Shown here in pieces: positions 27,770 to 36,436 of a stretch of DNA of 64,000 nucleotides; positions within the stretch are counted from its first letter, which is position 1; the number at the start of each line of letters is the position of its first letter. Under the pieces are notes generated by a model. That model was not told the DNA's origin and did not search any database. It worked only from the letters and a program-made list of their open reading frames with translations. This DNA is from an uncultured bacterium (GTDB lineage Bacteria > Bacillota_I > Bacilli_A > RFN20 > CAG-826). The position numbers were made by a program, and so were the translations under genes. The stretch lies in the NCBI GenBank assembly GCA_949288485.1, contig CASEKC010000003.1:62001-126000 (forward strand), in the 5' to 3' direction.

Positions 27770-29947
27770 TTATTCAAAGGTAATCCAGACATCGTTTTTA
27801 TTATTTTCTTTTTTATAAGTTAAATATGCCGAATATCTTTTTTTATTTTTACTTGTAAAGCCTGATACTTTTTTAGAAGTTTTTCCCCTTATAAATAAAT
27901 CTTTAGCAGCCGAAGATGAAATCTTATATAAACCTAAGGATTTAGCTAATTGGTTTTTAAATATTACTGTATTACACTCTTTATTTTCACAACAATATAA
28001 CTTATCTTTTTCAATGATGTTAGAACCACAAAATGGGCATTTACATAATATTTCATTTGAATTAGAAGAGATCTTATTTTCGCCATTTTTAGTAGCTTCT
28101 TTAATATCTTCAATTAATTTTTTATCAAGTTTAAAAATATAATTTAAACATTCTGCAAAGTTTAATTTACCATTTTCGATATCATCTAATTTCTTTTCTA
28201 AATCAACTGTTAAACTAACTGATTTTAAAATTTCACTAGGAAATATTCTAATGAAATCAATTCCTTTTTGAGTTGGTATAATCTGCTTTTTATCAACCGT
28301 AATATAATTTCTTTGTTTTAAGGATTCAATAATTCCAGCTCGTGTGGCTTCCGTACCAATGCCTTCAACCTTTTTAATGATATTTTGATCATCCTTGTTT
28401 TGAAGATATTTAGAAGGATTTTTCATTTCTTTAATAAGAGTGCCTTCTGTAAATCTTTTTGGTGGCTGAGTATCTTTCTCTTTATAAAAAACTTCTAATA
28501 AATTAACTTTTTGTCCTAATTTTAGAATTAGTTCACCCGTTTTATTTTCATCTTCTTTCGGTTTATCGATAATTCTAAAACCTTCTTCTAATTGCTTTGT
28601 AAAAGAATATTTAAAAGTAGTAGTACCATTAAAGAGAAGAAAAGTTGTCGTCTCATCTATTGCATCAGGTAGAAATGCAGTTAAAAACCTTAAAACAATG
28701 GCATCATATACATTTTTCTCATAAGTATTTAAGGAATTATATTCTTCTTTTGTTATCTTTTTACCAGTAGGAGTTAATGCTTCATGAGCACCAATTTTAT
28801 CTTTATTTGCGATACATTTTTTATCGATTTTATAATTATTTTGTTTAATTAATTCAGTAAATTGATTAAACACTTCTAATAAAGAATCTACTATAACTGA
28901 GTTACATTTATTTGCCCATTCAGGAGAAATATGTTTTTCATCGGTTCTTGGATATGTTACAAGTGAATATTTTTCATACAAAGACTGGACTGTATTTAAA
29001 ATTATTTGGGCAGAATAACCAAATTTAGAAGACATAGCTATTTGTAAATCACTAAGAGAAAATAAAGGTTTGTGTGAAATATTCCTTTTTGTCTTCTTGA
29101 CATCGTTAACAATATAATCACCTTTTTCGATTGATGAAATTATTTTGTTTACCTCATCTATATTTTCATATTCATTTTTTTCATTTTTGTCTTCAGGAAC
29201 GTAATCTGCAAAAAATGCAATTGCATCATCTTTAAATTTACCTTTTATCGAATATAATTTTTTACTTTTAAAATTATTGATATCATTTTCTCTATCAACA
29301 ATCATTTTCAAAGTAGGTGTTTGAACTCTACCTACACTAATTACATCTTTTGATGAATTTTTAAAAGAAGAAGTCATTGCCCTCGTTGCATTTAAACCGA
29401 GATGATAATCTGCATAAGCTCTTGCTTTAGCTGACCATCCAAGATTTTTATATTCAATTAGCGGTCTTCTGTTTTTAAAAGCTTCTTGTATGCCTTCGTT
29501 AGTAGTAGAAGAAATCCACATTCTGGAAAATATTATTCCATCAGAGAATTTAATATTTGAACCTAAAATTATATTTCTAAAAATGTATTCACCTTCACGA
29601 TCAGCATCACAAGCATTAATAATTTCACCAACTGTATCGCTTACTAATAATTTTTTGATTATTTTAGCTTGTTCAATTGTCCCATTGTTAGCAATGGTAT
29701 TTAATTTTATATTTGTAAATGCAAACGGAAGAATATCTATGTTCCAACTCTTATATTTTTCATCCATTTCTTGTGGATATGCCAATTTATATAAATGACC
29801 AATTGCATAAGTAAAAATAAAATTGTCTGTTTCAAAATAACCATTTTTTTCAAATTTGGAATGGTTTAAAGCGAAAGCTATTTTCTTTGCCATATCGGGT
29901 TTTTCGGCAATAATTAGTATTTTATTTCTATTTTTAATATCTATCAT
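27770..29947 (-). CDS. topB: DNA topoisomerase III (type IA) of the element
   Basis: 725 residues. The TOPRIM domain starts I-L-I-I-A-E-K-P-D-M-A and contains D-A-D-R-E-G-E; S-V-G-R-V-Q-T-P-T-L is the family signature; the active-site tyrosine is Tyr332 in T-Y-P-R-T-D-E-K-H. The C-terminus has one zinc finger (C-P-F-C-G...C-C...C). Type IA topoisomerases of this size are carried by many Gram-positive conjugative elements and are thought to resolve transfer or replication intermediates. It lies downstream of a frameshifted gene under promoter P2. Confidence 0.93.
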   Translation of the reverse strand: MIDIKNRNKILIIAEKPDMAKKIAFALNHSKFEKNGYFETDNFIFTYAIGHLYKLAYPQEMDEKYKSWNIDILPFAFTNIKLNTIANNGTIEQAKIIKKLLVSDTVGEIINACDADREGEYIFRNIILGSNIKFSDGIIFSRMWISSTTNEGIQEAFKNRRPLIEYKNLGWSAKARAYADYHLGLNATRAMTSSFKNSSKDVISVGRVQTPTLKMIVDRENDINNFKSKKLYSIKGKFKDDAIAFFADYVPEDKNEKNEYENIDEVNKIISSIEKGDYIVNDVKKTKRNISHKPLFSLSDLQIAMSSKFGYSAQIILNTVQSLYEKYSLVTYPRTDEKHISPEWANKCNSVIVDSLLEVFNQFTELIKQNNYKIDKKCIANKDKIGAHEALTPTGKKITKEEYNSLNTYEKNVYDAIVLRFLTAFLPDAIDETTTFLLFNGTTTFKYSFTKQLEEGFRIIDKPKEDENKTGELILKLGQKVNLLEVFYKEKDTQPPKRFTEGTLIKEMKNPSKYLQNKDDQNIIKKVEGIGTEATRAGIIESLKQRNYITVDKKQIIPTQKGIDFIRIFPSEILKSVSLTVDLEKKLDDIENGKLNFAECLNYIFKLDKKLIEDIKEATKNGENKISSNSNEILCKCPFCGSNIIEKDKLYCCENKECNTVIFKNQLAKSLGLYKISSSAAKDLFIRGKTSKKVSGFTSKNKKRYSAYLTYKKENNKNDVWITFE

Positions 29948-30092
29948 ATCGTTAAAAGGCTCACAATTGCGTTCTTATAGGGCAAATTTAAACGTTTTTA
30001 GTTTTTAGGTAATTTATATCGGTCAAATAAAATCTTTCAAGATTTTGCTATTTAAACGCAAATATTTACCAAAATATTTTTTATGATATTTT

Positions 30093-30537
30093 TTAATTAT
30101 TATAACTAATCACAAATTCTTCAATTTTTGGTAATAATCCATCAAAATTAATGGAATATATTATTTCATTGTTTTTCTTTTCTTCAAAAATATACTTTAA
30201 TTCTTTGAGAAGATTTATATTTTTCCTAAAGGTATTCCTTGCCATTGAGTGAAGATGAACTTTTAGTTCATTTGAAGAAACGGTTCCTTTATTGAAAAAA
30301 CAAAATTTGAAAATTTCTGCGAATATGTAAATTGCATAGTATTTATGACCACCTGAAATACCTTCTAAGTGATACATCCAAATAGGAGAAATTGTAAAAA
30401 TTTCTTTACTATCATTATGTCTAAGCCAATTATCGCGAATAAAAGCAAATCTACTATTTCTATCTTCCTTCTCAGCTTCTTTTTATTTGTTTTTTATATG
30501 AATTTAATAAAAATTCCTTCGTTAAGTGTTTTTCCAT
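30093..30537 (-). pseudogene. Unknown 148-aa-class protein split by a +1 in an A5 run
   Basis: The minus-strand ATG at 30537 has GGAGG eight bases ahead and sits 28 bp after the -10 of promoter P2. Its frame stops after 21 codons (near 30475). One base over, the frame runs from E-A-E-K-E-D-R-N-S-R-F-A-F-I-R-D-N-W to the stop at 30093. Removing one A from the AAAAA run near 30486 joins them. The downstream part looks like a winged-helix or replication-type domain (S-P-I-W-M-Y-H-L-E-G) but I cannot name it. Confidence 0.6.
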
Positions 30538-30564
30538 TTAAAAATACCTCCACAATTTTTCTTA

Positions 30565-30605
30565 ATTATAGAGCATTCTTTAAAATCATGTCGGCTCAGA
30601 TAAAT
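30565..30605 (-). promoter_or_regulatory. Shared-type promoter P2 (topB operon)
   Basis: On the minus strand: ATTTATCTGAG (30595-30605), 24 nt, TATAAT (30565-30570). The spacer begins CCGACATGA, identical to promoter P5 at 44711. Confidence 0.85.
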
Positions 30606-30902
30606 GAACAATTTGATGCTGTGAAAATGATTCTGAAAAGTCAAAAAACATCAAAAAGAAAAACTTTTCTTTTAATTACTTCTTTTGAAAAATTAGTAAA
30701 AAATGAATGAGTATTACATTAGTAATACGAATAAATTTTTGATAAATATGTTTGTAAATATAAATATTATTATAAATATAAATACGGGTAACATTTGTTC
30801 CCCATTTATTGCCCCATATATAATACTTAATTTTATGAGAATATTTTTTATTAGTGGACAATAAGTGGACAAAAGGGTGGACAAATGTCCACCCTATTTT
30901 TA
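30606..30902. other. Gene-free junction with paired short motifs
   Basis: No coding frame is supported. It contains CCCCAT twice 12 nt apart (30800-30805, 30812-30817), and GTGGACA three times 11-12 nt apart (30854, 30865, 30877), the last inside a strong hairpin (30874-30895). The same hairpin-plus-doublet layout borders tRNA-Gly and tRNA-Trp in this window, so this may be the scar of an element boundary. Confidence 0.45.
30874..30895. terminator. Terminator of the XRE repressor gene
   Basis: AGGGTGGACA/TGTCCACCCT, a 10-bp perfect stem, directly past the XRE stop on the minus strand and followed by T-rich sequence on the plus strand. Confidence 0.65.
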
Positions 30903-31259
30903 TTAATCTTTTTTATCTCCAATAGATATATTTGAATTACTAGAAATAATTGTATTGTTTGAATTATTAATAACTGTTTCATGTCTTATCTGAAGATCGT
31001 TTAATACTTTTCTACAATTCATTAAAATTTCATATTCTTCGTTTGTTATCGTAATTCCGTTTTCTTCGCCAAGAATTAAATAATCCAAACTTACTCTATA
31101 TATACTAGCTAATTTAGCCAAAACATCAATTGATGGTTCATAAGCTCCATTTTCATATTCACTAAATGTACTTGGGGCGACATTTATAAGTTTTGCAACT
31201 TCTTTAGCGGATAAGCCTTGTTTTTTTCTTAACTCAGCAAGAATTTTATAGTTTTTCAT
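30903..31259 (-). CDS. XRE-family repressor
   Basis: 118 residues. The first 65 form a helix-turn-helix (L-S-A-K-E-V-A-K-L-I-N-V-A-P-S-T-F-S-E-Y-E); the rest is helical with an Asn/Ser-rich tail (N-N-S-N-N-T-I-I-S-S-N). It is divergent from the replisome-organizer operon, as cI-like repressors are. Dyads in the 132-bp spacer are likely operators. It probably keeps the replication/maintenance operon quiet while the element is integrated. Confidence 0.85.
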   Translation of the reverse strand: MKNYKILAELRKKQGLSAKEVAKLINVAPSTFSEYENGAYEPSIDVLAKLASIYRVSLDYLILGEENGITITNEEYEILMNCRKVLNDLQIRHETVINNSNNTIISSNSNISIGDKKD

Positions 31260-31270
31260 AAAATAATTAT

Positions 31271-31347
31271 ATTCAAAATTTGGAATAAATAAATTTTTAT
31301 CTTGATTATTTAGTTTTATCCGAATATAATATTATCATAATTTGGAT
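31271..31347. promoter_or_regulatory. Operator dyads between divergent XRE and replication operon
   Basis: ATCCGAAT at 31318-31325 and ATTTGGAT at 31340-31347 form an interrupted dyad; a related near-palindrome ATTCAAAATTTGGAAT lies at 31271-31286. These fit binding sites of the adjacent repressor. Confidence 0.55.
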
Positions 31348-31391
31348 TACACGAAATTCATAGGCTTTATTTTCGTATAATGAGGTAATTT

Positions 31392-31871
31392 ATGAGGTAT
31401 TATGATAAGACAAAAAAGTGGTTTGTAATTATTGAAGAAGATTTTCGGACAAGTCCACAATTTGAAGAATTGAGAAAAATAAATTCAGAATATTGTTTGA
31501 TGTTCGTTGATTTAATATTTTTAACAAAAAATAGTAATGGAATTTTTGAAAATAATGTAGGAAGAAAATTAGTTCCAATAGATTTTCCAGAGATATCAAG
31601 AAAATTATCCTTTTATACTCCACAACAAATTAAAAATGGGATGATGTCAATGGCAGAATTAGGTTTATTGCAAGTGTTTGAAGAAAGAGTTCTTTCGATA
31701 GCTGATTTCGATAATTTTATAAGAAGTAAAACAATTGGTTCAATACAAGCAAAAGAACAACGAGATAGAAAAAAAGAAAAAAGAATTGAATTAAATCCTA
31801 AAAAGATTGGTTGTGTAGAAGAAGATATTCAAAAAGCTGATGATGCAATAAAATTCGTAGACAAATTATAG
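31392..31871 (+). CDS. Replisome-organizer N-terminal domain protein
   Basis: 159 residues. The pattern K-W-F-V-I-I-E-E-D-F, followed by Y-C-L-M-F-V-D-L-I-F-L-T-K and M-S-M-A-E-L-G-L-L-Q-V, matches the N-terminal winged-helix domain of phage replisome organizers (DnaD-like). The C-terminus is basic (R-D-R-K-K-E-K-R). It is first in an operon of about 16 small genes and probably starts replication of the excised element. Confidence 0.75.
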   Translation: MRYYDKTKKWFVIIEEDFRTSPQFEELRKINSEYCLMFVDLIFLTKNSNGIFENNVGRKLVPIDFPEISRKLSFYTPQQIKNGMMSMAELGLLQVFEERVLSIADFDNFIRSKTIGSIQAKEQRDRKKEKRIELNPKKIGCVEEDIQKADDAIKFVDKL

Positions 31872-31883
31872 TGAGGGTTTGAT

Positions 31884-32219
31884 ATGTCTTTAGGTTTTTC
31901 TTCTGCAGAAAATCTTGCTTATGCAATTTTAACAGATTCAATTAATGACCTAAGAAGAAGTAGGTTTAATTTAACAAGTCCTGATGGAAAAATAGCTAAG
32001 TTAAATCGTCAAATAGAGGAGGTAAGTAAAGAAAAGAAGAAAAATAATTATCAATTGAGAAGGCAGAGTGCTCTTATTAATGAAAGGAATTCATATTTAA
32101 GAGATGTAGAAGAGAATAAAAAATTTATTAATTCAAAGTGGTGTGCTCAACTTTGCGAGTTTGTAAATATTGATCATATTTGGCTAATAGAAACGCTTGA
32201 AAAAGAAAAATTATTATAG
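31884..32219 (+). CDS. Small coiled-coil protein
   Basis: 111 residues; the middle (about 35-80) is a charged coiled coil with heptad-like spacing, with short globular ends. Start follows GTGAGGG after 5-6 bases. Unknown family; second gene of the replication operon. Confidence 0.6.
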   Translation: MSLGFSSAENLAYAILTDSINDLRRSRFNLTSPDGKIAKLNRQIEEVSKEKKKNNYQLRRQSALINERNSYLRDVEENKKFINSKWCAQLCEFVNIDHIWLIETLEKEKLL

Positions 32220-32231
32220 GAAGGAGTAGTT

Positions 32232-32510
32232 ATGTTAACAGTAGGTGAAGGAAGATATAAATATAATGTTTGCGAGGCAGAAGATAAGACAAAATTGCTT
32301 GAAAAGGGAATTTGGACTAAATCTGAATGTGCAGCATATTTTGGAATTCCTTTATGGAAAATGACACCTGTATTTAAAAAAATAAAAAATAATCCACCTT
32401 TTAAAAGATGTATTTATCGTGATGAAATTTTAAATTGTTTTAATACATCTTGGGAGAAGGAAGTAGCTATAATTAAAAATCTCAAGGAATTAAATAATGG
32501 CGATAATTAA
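32232..32510 (+). CDS. Putative small DNA-binding protein
   Basis: 92 residues. The central part, W-T-K-S-E-C-A-A-Y-F-G-I-P-L-W-K-M-T-P-V, has the spacing of a helix-turn-helix as in excisionases and MerR-like small proteins, followed by a wing-like stretch (F-K-R-C-I-Y-R-D-E-I). It could be the excisionase or a replication partner. The call rests only on this motif. GGAAGGAG precedes the start. Confidence 0.5.
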   Translation: MLTVGEGRYKYNVCEAEDKTKLLEKGIWTKSECAAYFGIPLWKMTPVFKKIKNNPPFKRCIYRDEILNCFNTSWEKEVAIIKNLKELNNGDN

Positions 32511-32763
32511 CATTATTCTTTCATACGCTTTCATTCTTTTATGTATTTTTTTAACAGCATGGTTTATTTATAAAGCTGTTCAATATTTAAAATACGGTTC
32601 AAAAAATCGAAAGAAACAAGATAAAGTTTCAACGATGGGAATGAGCTGGAAAGAGAAAAGACAAAAAAGAAAAGAAATTAAAAAAGCAGAGAAAGAAGAA
32701 ATAGCGAAGATTAGAAACCATATAAAAGGTGGTGACATAGAAGATGAAAAAGTTGATAAGTAG
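32497..32763 (+). CDS. Small single-pass membrane protein
   Basis: 88 residues: one N-terminal membrane helix (about 4-28), then a very basic/acidic helical tail (K-E-K-R-Q-K-R-K-E-I-K-K-A). It overlaps the previous gene by 14 bp and the next by 20 bp, so translation is coupled. Unknown function. Confidence 0.6.
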   Translation: MAIINIILSYAFILLCIFLTAWFIYKAVQYLKYGSKNRKKQDKVSTMGMSWKEKRQKRKEIKKAEKEEIAKIRNHIKGGDIEDEKVDK

Positions 32764-33112
32764 AATAAATGATTTTATTGAAGTTAATAATCAAACTTTT
32801 GTTCATTATGTTAAAGGCAAAAGGTATGTTTGCTTATCGACTAATAATGAAAGAGATTTACAAGTTTTAAGGAAACTTTACAGATCATCAAAATTCGAGT
32901 TAAAAGATGGCTTTTACGTATTTGATTGGTATTTAGAACGAAAAGATTATTTTCCTTTTGAAAAAGGAATTGACCGAAGAAAATTTATTGTTTTAGATCC
33001 TGACAAAAAACATCTTGAAAACGGATACCAAAGTTTAATGGCTCGAATTGATAAATTATGGAATCAAATTATTAATTATGGAAAGGAAAATGAATCCGAT
33101 AAAAATACTTGA
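32744..33112 (+). CDS. Unknown protein, 122 aa
   Basis: Soluble, basic, with many aromatic residues (H-Y-V-K-G-K-R-Y-V-C-L-S). No family recognised. It overlaps both neighbours in the replication operon, supporting real translation. Confidence 0.55.
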   Translation: MKKLISRINDFIEVNNQTFVHYVKGKRYVCLSTNNERDLQVLRKLYRSSKFELKDGFYVFDWYLERKDYFPFEKGIDRRKFIVLDPDKKHLENGYQSLMARIDKLWNQIINYGKENESDKNT

Positions 33113-33455
33113 TAAGAAAGGCAAAATTTTAAAAGCTGGTGATATATTAGAAAGTGGAAACGGAAACAAATATATCTTTATTTCATGTGGTTTTCTTTCG
33201 CCATATATTGATGATGCTTTTCATGCTTATGATGAATTTTTTTATAAATTTAGCTATGAAGAACACACTTTAATTTTTTATGATGCAACCATTGTTGGCA
33301 AAGTTTCTTTTGATGAGTTAGTTTATTTAATTACCTTAATTTTAAATAAGTTTCCTAAAATTGTTATCTATTATAATCGCTATTTAGAACCAACTAACAA
33401 AGTGATTAATGAAATTAAAAATAATGAATTTTTTAACCATAACACAATGAAATAA
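33090..33455 (+). CDS. Unknown protein, 121 aa
   Basis: I start at ATG 33090, which has GGAAAGG just upstream; an earlier in-frame start would overlap the previous gene by more than 60 bp. The N-terminus (G-K-I-L-K-A-G-D-I-L-E-S-G-N-G-N-K-Y) looks like a small beta-barrel. Unknown function. Confidence 0.55.
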   Translation: MNPIKILDKKGKILKAGDILESGNGNKYIFISCGFLSPYIDDAFHAYDEFFYKFSYEEHTLIFYDATIVGKVSFDELVYLITLILNKFPKIVIYYNRYLEPTNKVINEIKNNEFFNHNTMK

Positions 33456-33458
33456 AGT

Positions 33459-33614
33459 ATGAAAAGAAAACACGTATTTATAACAATTTTTGTGATTTTT
33501 TGCTCGATATTAATTATTCTTTGTGGATTTATTTTATTTCTAGCAATATTAAATCTTCAAAGTGAGTATTTAGAAATATTAAGAGAAGCAGGAGAAATAA
33601 TTTATGGAGGCTAA
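33459..33614 (+). CDS. Tiny membrane protein, 51 aa
   Basis: ATG 33459 to TAA 33612-33614. One long hydrophobic helix (about residues 6-32) follows a K-R-K-H start, then a short acidic tail. It overlaps the next gene by 11 bp, fitting the dense packing of this operon. Unknown. Confidence 0.55.
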   Translation: MKRKHVFITIFVIFCSILIILCGFILFLAILNLQSEYLEILREAGEIIYGG

Positions 33615-33834
33615 AGAAATAATAAAAAACTTAAAAGAGATGGGTTATTCAAACTCTGACGACCATTTATTTTCAAGAAGTTATTATGATCAACGAGTTT
33701 GTATCGATATTAAAAATAAAATCTTTTATGTTGTTGTAGGCTGGGTTCGTACTCAAGAACAACTAGATTATATTCAAATAGCTTTAAACAATGTAAAAAG
33801 AGATTTTGATATTTTTTTTGGGGGGATAAATTAA
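33604..33834 (+). CDS. Unknown protein, 76 aa
   Basis: A small soluble protein with E-I-I-K-N-L-K-E-M-G-Y at the start and mixed alpha/beta content. It overlaps the preceding tiny gene and touches the next ATG at its stop, so it is translationally coupled. No family recognised. Confidence 0.55.
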   Translation: MEAKEIIKNLKEMGYSNSDDHLFSRSYYDQRVCIDIKNKIFYVVVGWVRTQEQLDYIQIALNNVKRDFDIFFGGIN

Positions 33835-34094
33835 TGAAGTTTAATCAAATTAAGGTAATTGATGAAGATTACGAAAGTGTAGTTGGGAAAAATTACAGAT
33901 GCTTAATCATTAAAGACTTGGGTTTTAAAGTTGGGGATTTTGTTCATTTTTATTATAAGGATGAAAGAGAAGACGAATACGAAGAAAATGAAAATAATTT
34001 ATTTAAAATTGGACAAGTTATTAAAAGCGATAAATTAAAAGATGGTTACTGCGTTTTATATTTAAAAAAGATGAGGACTTATTTATATGATTAG
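33834..34094 (+). CDS. Small protein, possibly ASCH/DUF3850-like
   Basis: 86 residues. The phrase F-K-V-G-D-F-V-H-F within an alpha/beta context recalls ASCH-type (DUF3850) domains, which are predicted to bind RNA or modified bases and are common on mobile elements. The match is short. It shares a base with the gene before and overlaps the one after by 8 bp. Confidence 0.5.
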   Translation: MKFNQIKVIDEDYESVVGKNYRCLIIKDLGFKVGDFVHFYYKDEREDEYEENENNLFKIGQVIKSDKLKDGYCVLYLKKMRTYLYD

Positions 34095-34365
34095 AGGATT
34101 ATTTGAAAAACAATTTTTAAATAAAAAAGTTGAGATTTATAGTGTTTTTTATATGAAAAAACCTTTTCATGTTAAGGGCATATTAAGGCAAAATATGATT
34201 AGCTTTGATAATGGTGATGAATATTTTGATAAGACTTATAAAACAGATCATTCAAATATTACTTTTAAAATTTCTCATATTGGAAAATTAATCTGCAATG
34301 GTAAATGCTATTATCCTAACGGAAAGATAACTTATGATGCAGATTATTGGAAGAAGATAAAATAA
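34087..34365 (+). CDS. Unknown protein, 92 aa
   Basis: A basic, aromatic-rich small protein with predicted beta strands (I-G-K-L-I-C-N-G-K-C-Y-Y-P-N-G-K-I). Overlapping start with the gene before. Unknown function. Confidence 0.5.
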   Translation: MIRGLFEKQFLNKKVEIYSVFYMKKPFHVKGILRQNMISFDNGDEYFDKTYKTDHSNITFKISHIGKLICNGKCYYPNGKITYDADYWKKIK

Positions 34366-34372
34366 TTCAATT

Positions 34373-34531
34373 ATGAAAAGAAAGAAGATTACCGAACACG
34401 ATGTAATTACTATTATTGAAAAATTAAAATACAACGGAAATTTTTTAACAAGTCTTCAGAGCTTATCAAATAAAGATTATCAAACGATTATTGAATATTT
34501 TTATTATGTTAAATTGGAGGAAAATAAATGA
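34373..34531 (+). CDS. Small helical protein, 52 aa
   Basis: ATG 34373 to TGA 34529-34531, overlapping the exonuclease start in ATGA, which is typical of coupled genes. The sequence is a helical hairpin with basic start (K-R-K-K-I-T-E-H-D). Unknown. Confidence 0.5.
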   Translation: MKRKKITEHDVITIIEKLKYNGNFLTSLQSLSNKDYQTIIEYFYYVKLEENK

Positions 34532-35088
34532 AATGGATAGATTATAAATGCAGTGGGAAAAGGTGCGAACTTCCTCTTATTAGTTATGTTGTTTTAGATA
34601 CTGAAACAACTGGATTAATTCCTAGTGAAAATGAAATTATTCAACTTTCAATGTTAAAAATTAAAGATGGGGAAGTTGTTGATATTTTTAACAATTTTTA
34701 TAAATCACATAATCCAATTCCTGAAAGAGTAACTGCTATTAATGGAATTAGCGATGAAACAGTTAAGGAAAAACCTTATATTGAAGATTGTTTAAGCGAT
34801 ATTTCTTCATTTATTGGTGATTTACCAATTGTTGGTCATAATCTTGGATTCGATGTTGAGTTTTTGGATAAATATTTTATGCAAAAAGAAAATAGGAAAT
34901 TATCTAATTTATGGGATGACACAATGAAATTAGCTCGTGAAAATTTTCAATTATCTAGTTATAAATTAGGTGATTTATCAATAAGATTTAATAATAAATA
35001 TTTTCCTTCTCATAATTCACTTGATGATTGTTATGCGACTTATGAACTTTACGAAAATCTCAAAAGAATATATATAGTGGAAGATTAA
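34528..35088 (+). CDS. DnaQ-like 3'-5' exonuclease
   Basis: 186 residues. Exo I is L-D-T-E-T-T-G (Asp24, Glu26), Exo II is in G-H-N-L-G-F-D-V-E-F, and Exo III is H-N-S-L-D-D-C, giving a full DEDDh set. It would trim or proofread DNA (or RNA) 3' ends during element replication. GGAGG lies eight bases before the ATG. Free-standing DnaQ-like nucleases are common in phage and ICE replication clusters. Confidence 0.9.
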   Translation: MKWIDYKCSGKRCELPLISYVVLDTETTGLIPSENEIIQLSMLKIKDGEVVDIFNNFYKSHNPIPERVTAINGISDETVKEKPYIEDCLSDISSFIGDLPIVGHNLGFDVEFLDKYFMQKENRKLSNLWDDTMKLARENFQLSSYKLGDLSIRFNNKYFPSHNSLDDCYATYELYENLKRIYIVED

Positions 35089-35090
35089 CT

Positions 35091-35678
35091 ATGAATGAAA
35101 AAGTTAAATTAAAATTAAATGAATTAGGATATAAGTTTATAAAACAAGATAAAGTATATTTTAAAAGAACTTATATTGACTCAAATGTAACGTGTACTGG
35201 TGTTCCTTTTGTATTTTTTCGTCGTATTTATTTAAATTATACAAATATTTCAAAATCTTATTACACAGTTGAAGCAGAGATAAATTTTGAAGCTACAAAT
35301 AAAGAAATTATAAAAGAATTCAATGAACGATATTTAAAAGAAATGGATTTAGTAGCAGAAGAATTAAGAGAAGTTATTACGACTTCTTATTCTCCGAAAG
35401 AAAGAATTGATGAAATCATAGATGATGTTTTAAATTGCGGGGCGGATGAAGTCGATATTGACGAGTGTTGGAGTTATAAATCTTTAGTCAAAGACTTAGA
35501 AATTTTAGAAATTTTAAGAGATCATTTGACTACTAAAGTTCTATATGGATATGATTCTCCAAATCAAATTTGTTGGCTTGATGATAAAGGAAAAAGGATT
35601 ATTTTAATTGAAGGCGATAAATATTATAAAGAGATAAAAGAATGGCTTGACGGGAAAGGGGAAAATGGCAATGAATAA
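35091..35678 (+). CDS. Unknown protein, 195 aa
   Basis: The first half is beta-rich with F-F-R-R-I-Y-L-N-Y, the second half helical and acidic (E-E-L-R-E-V-I, D-D-V-L-N-C-G-A-D-E). No catalytic motif seen. It starts 2 bp after the exonuclease gene and overlaps the next. Confidence 0.55.
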   Translation: MNEKVKLKLNELGYKFIKQDKVYFKRTYIDSNVTCTGVPFVFFRRIYLNYTNISKSYYTVEAEINFEATNKEIIKEFNERYLKEMDLVAEELREVITTSYSPKERIDEIIDDVLNCGADEVDIDECWSYKSLVKDLEILEILRDHLTTKVLYGYDSPNQICWLDDKGKRIILIEGDKYYKEIKEWLDGKGENGNE

Positions 35679-36015
35679 TCATGCACCTTTATATGGGAAT
35701 GAGCTTGATCCATGTTTTGCTTGTGCTTTAAAAGAAGCTACTAAAAATGAAGATATAGATATAAATGATATTCATTTTAAACACGATTATTGTACTTTAT
35801 CAGAAGCAAAAAGAAAGTTAGCTCAAACTTTTCCATCATCTTTAAGATACAAATATTTTAAAAAAGATGAACGTTTTTTATTAAAAGAATTTCATTTTAA
35901 AGGCAAATTTATCATTCTTACTTTAGGTCATTTTTCTTATGTAGAGGATTTAGTAAATTATACTTTCTTTAATAATTTAAATGATGAAGTTGTTGCTTAT
36001 TGGGAGATTATCTAA
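35665..36015 (+). CDS. Unknown protein, 116 aa
   Basis: I start at ATG 35665, which has GGGAAAGGGG upstream. Contains C-F-A-C and H-D-Y-C near the N-terminus, a possible metal-binding pair. No family recognised. Confidence 0.5.
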   Translation: MAMNNHAPLYGNELDPCFACALKEATKNEDIDINDIHFKHDYCTLSEAKRKLAQTFPSSLRYKYFKKDERFLLKEFHFKGKFIILTLGHFSYVEDLVNYTFFNNLNDEVVAYWEII

Positions 36016-36018
36016 TAA

Positions 36019-36432
36019 ATGTATTTTGATGATATCTTTAACATAAAAAGAAAGATAAGATTATTTTTGAAAGCCTTTAATGGAATAAAGAATAAAGAAA
36101 CAATTCCTATATTATTTAATAAATTAAATGATCTTTCTTATTATAAAAATCAAATTATTAGTTTAAAAAATGAAGGGATATTAGAAAGCAATTTTGAATT
36201 CCAAAAAGTTTTAAATTATTGTTGTGATTTTTATAAAAGAATAAACAAATACAAAAAGGAATTAGAACAAGCTGAGTTATTAGATATCATAAATAATTGT
36301 CTAAGAATTAGAGATGTTTCATCATGTAAAGAATGTTCAAGGTGTAATACCAACATTTGCCGTTTACTTTTAAAAAAAGAGTTAACTGAAGACGAAATGA
36401 TTAAATATTGGAGAAAGATGATAAAAGTTTAA
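36019..36432 (+). CDS. Cys-rich helical protein, 137 aa
   Basis: Helical throughout; the region near 94-114 has C-x16-C-x2-C-x3... reading C-L-R-I-R and S-C-K-E-C-S-R-C-N-T-N-I-C, a likely metal-binding cluster. It is the last gene of the replication operon, closed by the hairpin at 36437-36456. Confidence 0.55.
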   Translation: MYFDDIFNIKRKIRLFLKAFNGIKNKETIPILFNKLNDLSYYKNQIISLKNEGILESNFEFQKVLNYCCDFYKRINKYKKELEQAELLDIINNCLRIRDVSSCKECSRCNTNICRLLLKKELTEDEMIKYWRKMIKV

Positions 36433-36436
36433 TTTT

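Noticed and set aside
30369-30710. Plus-strand frame opposite the frameshifted gene of the topB operon
   Set aside because: No ribosome site, and it overlaps promoter P2 and the minus-strand gene, which has GGAGG and a sensible product once one base is removed.
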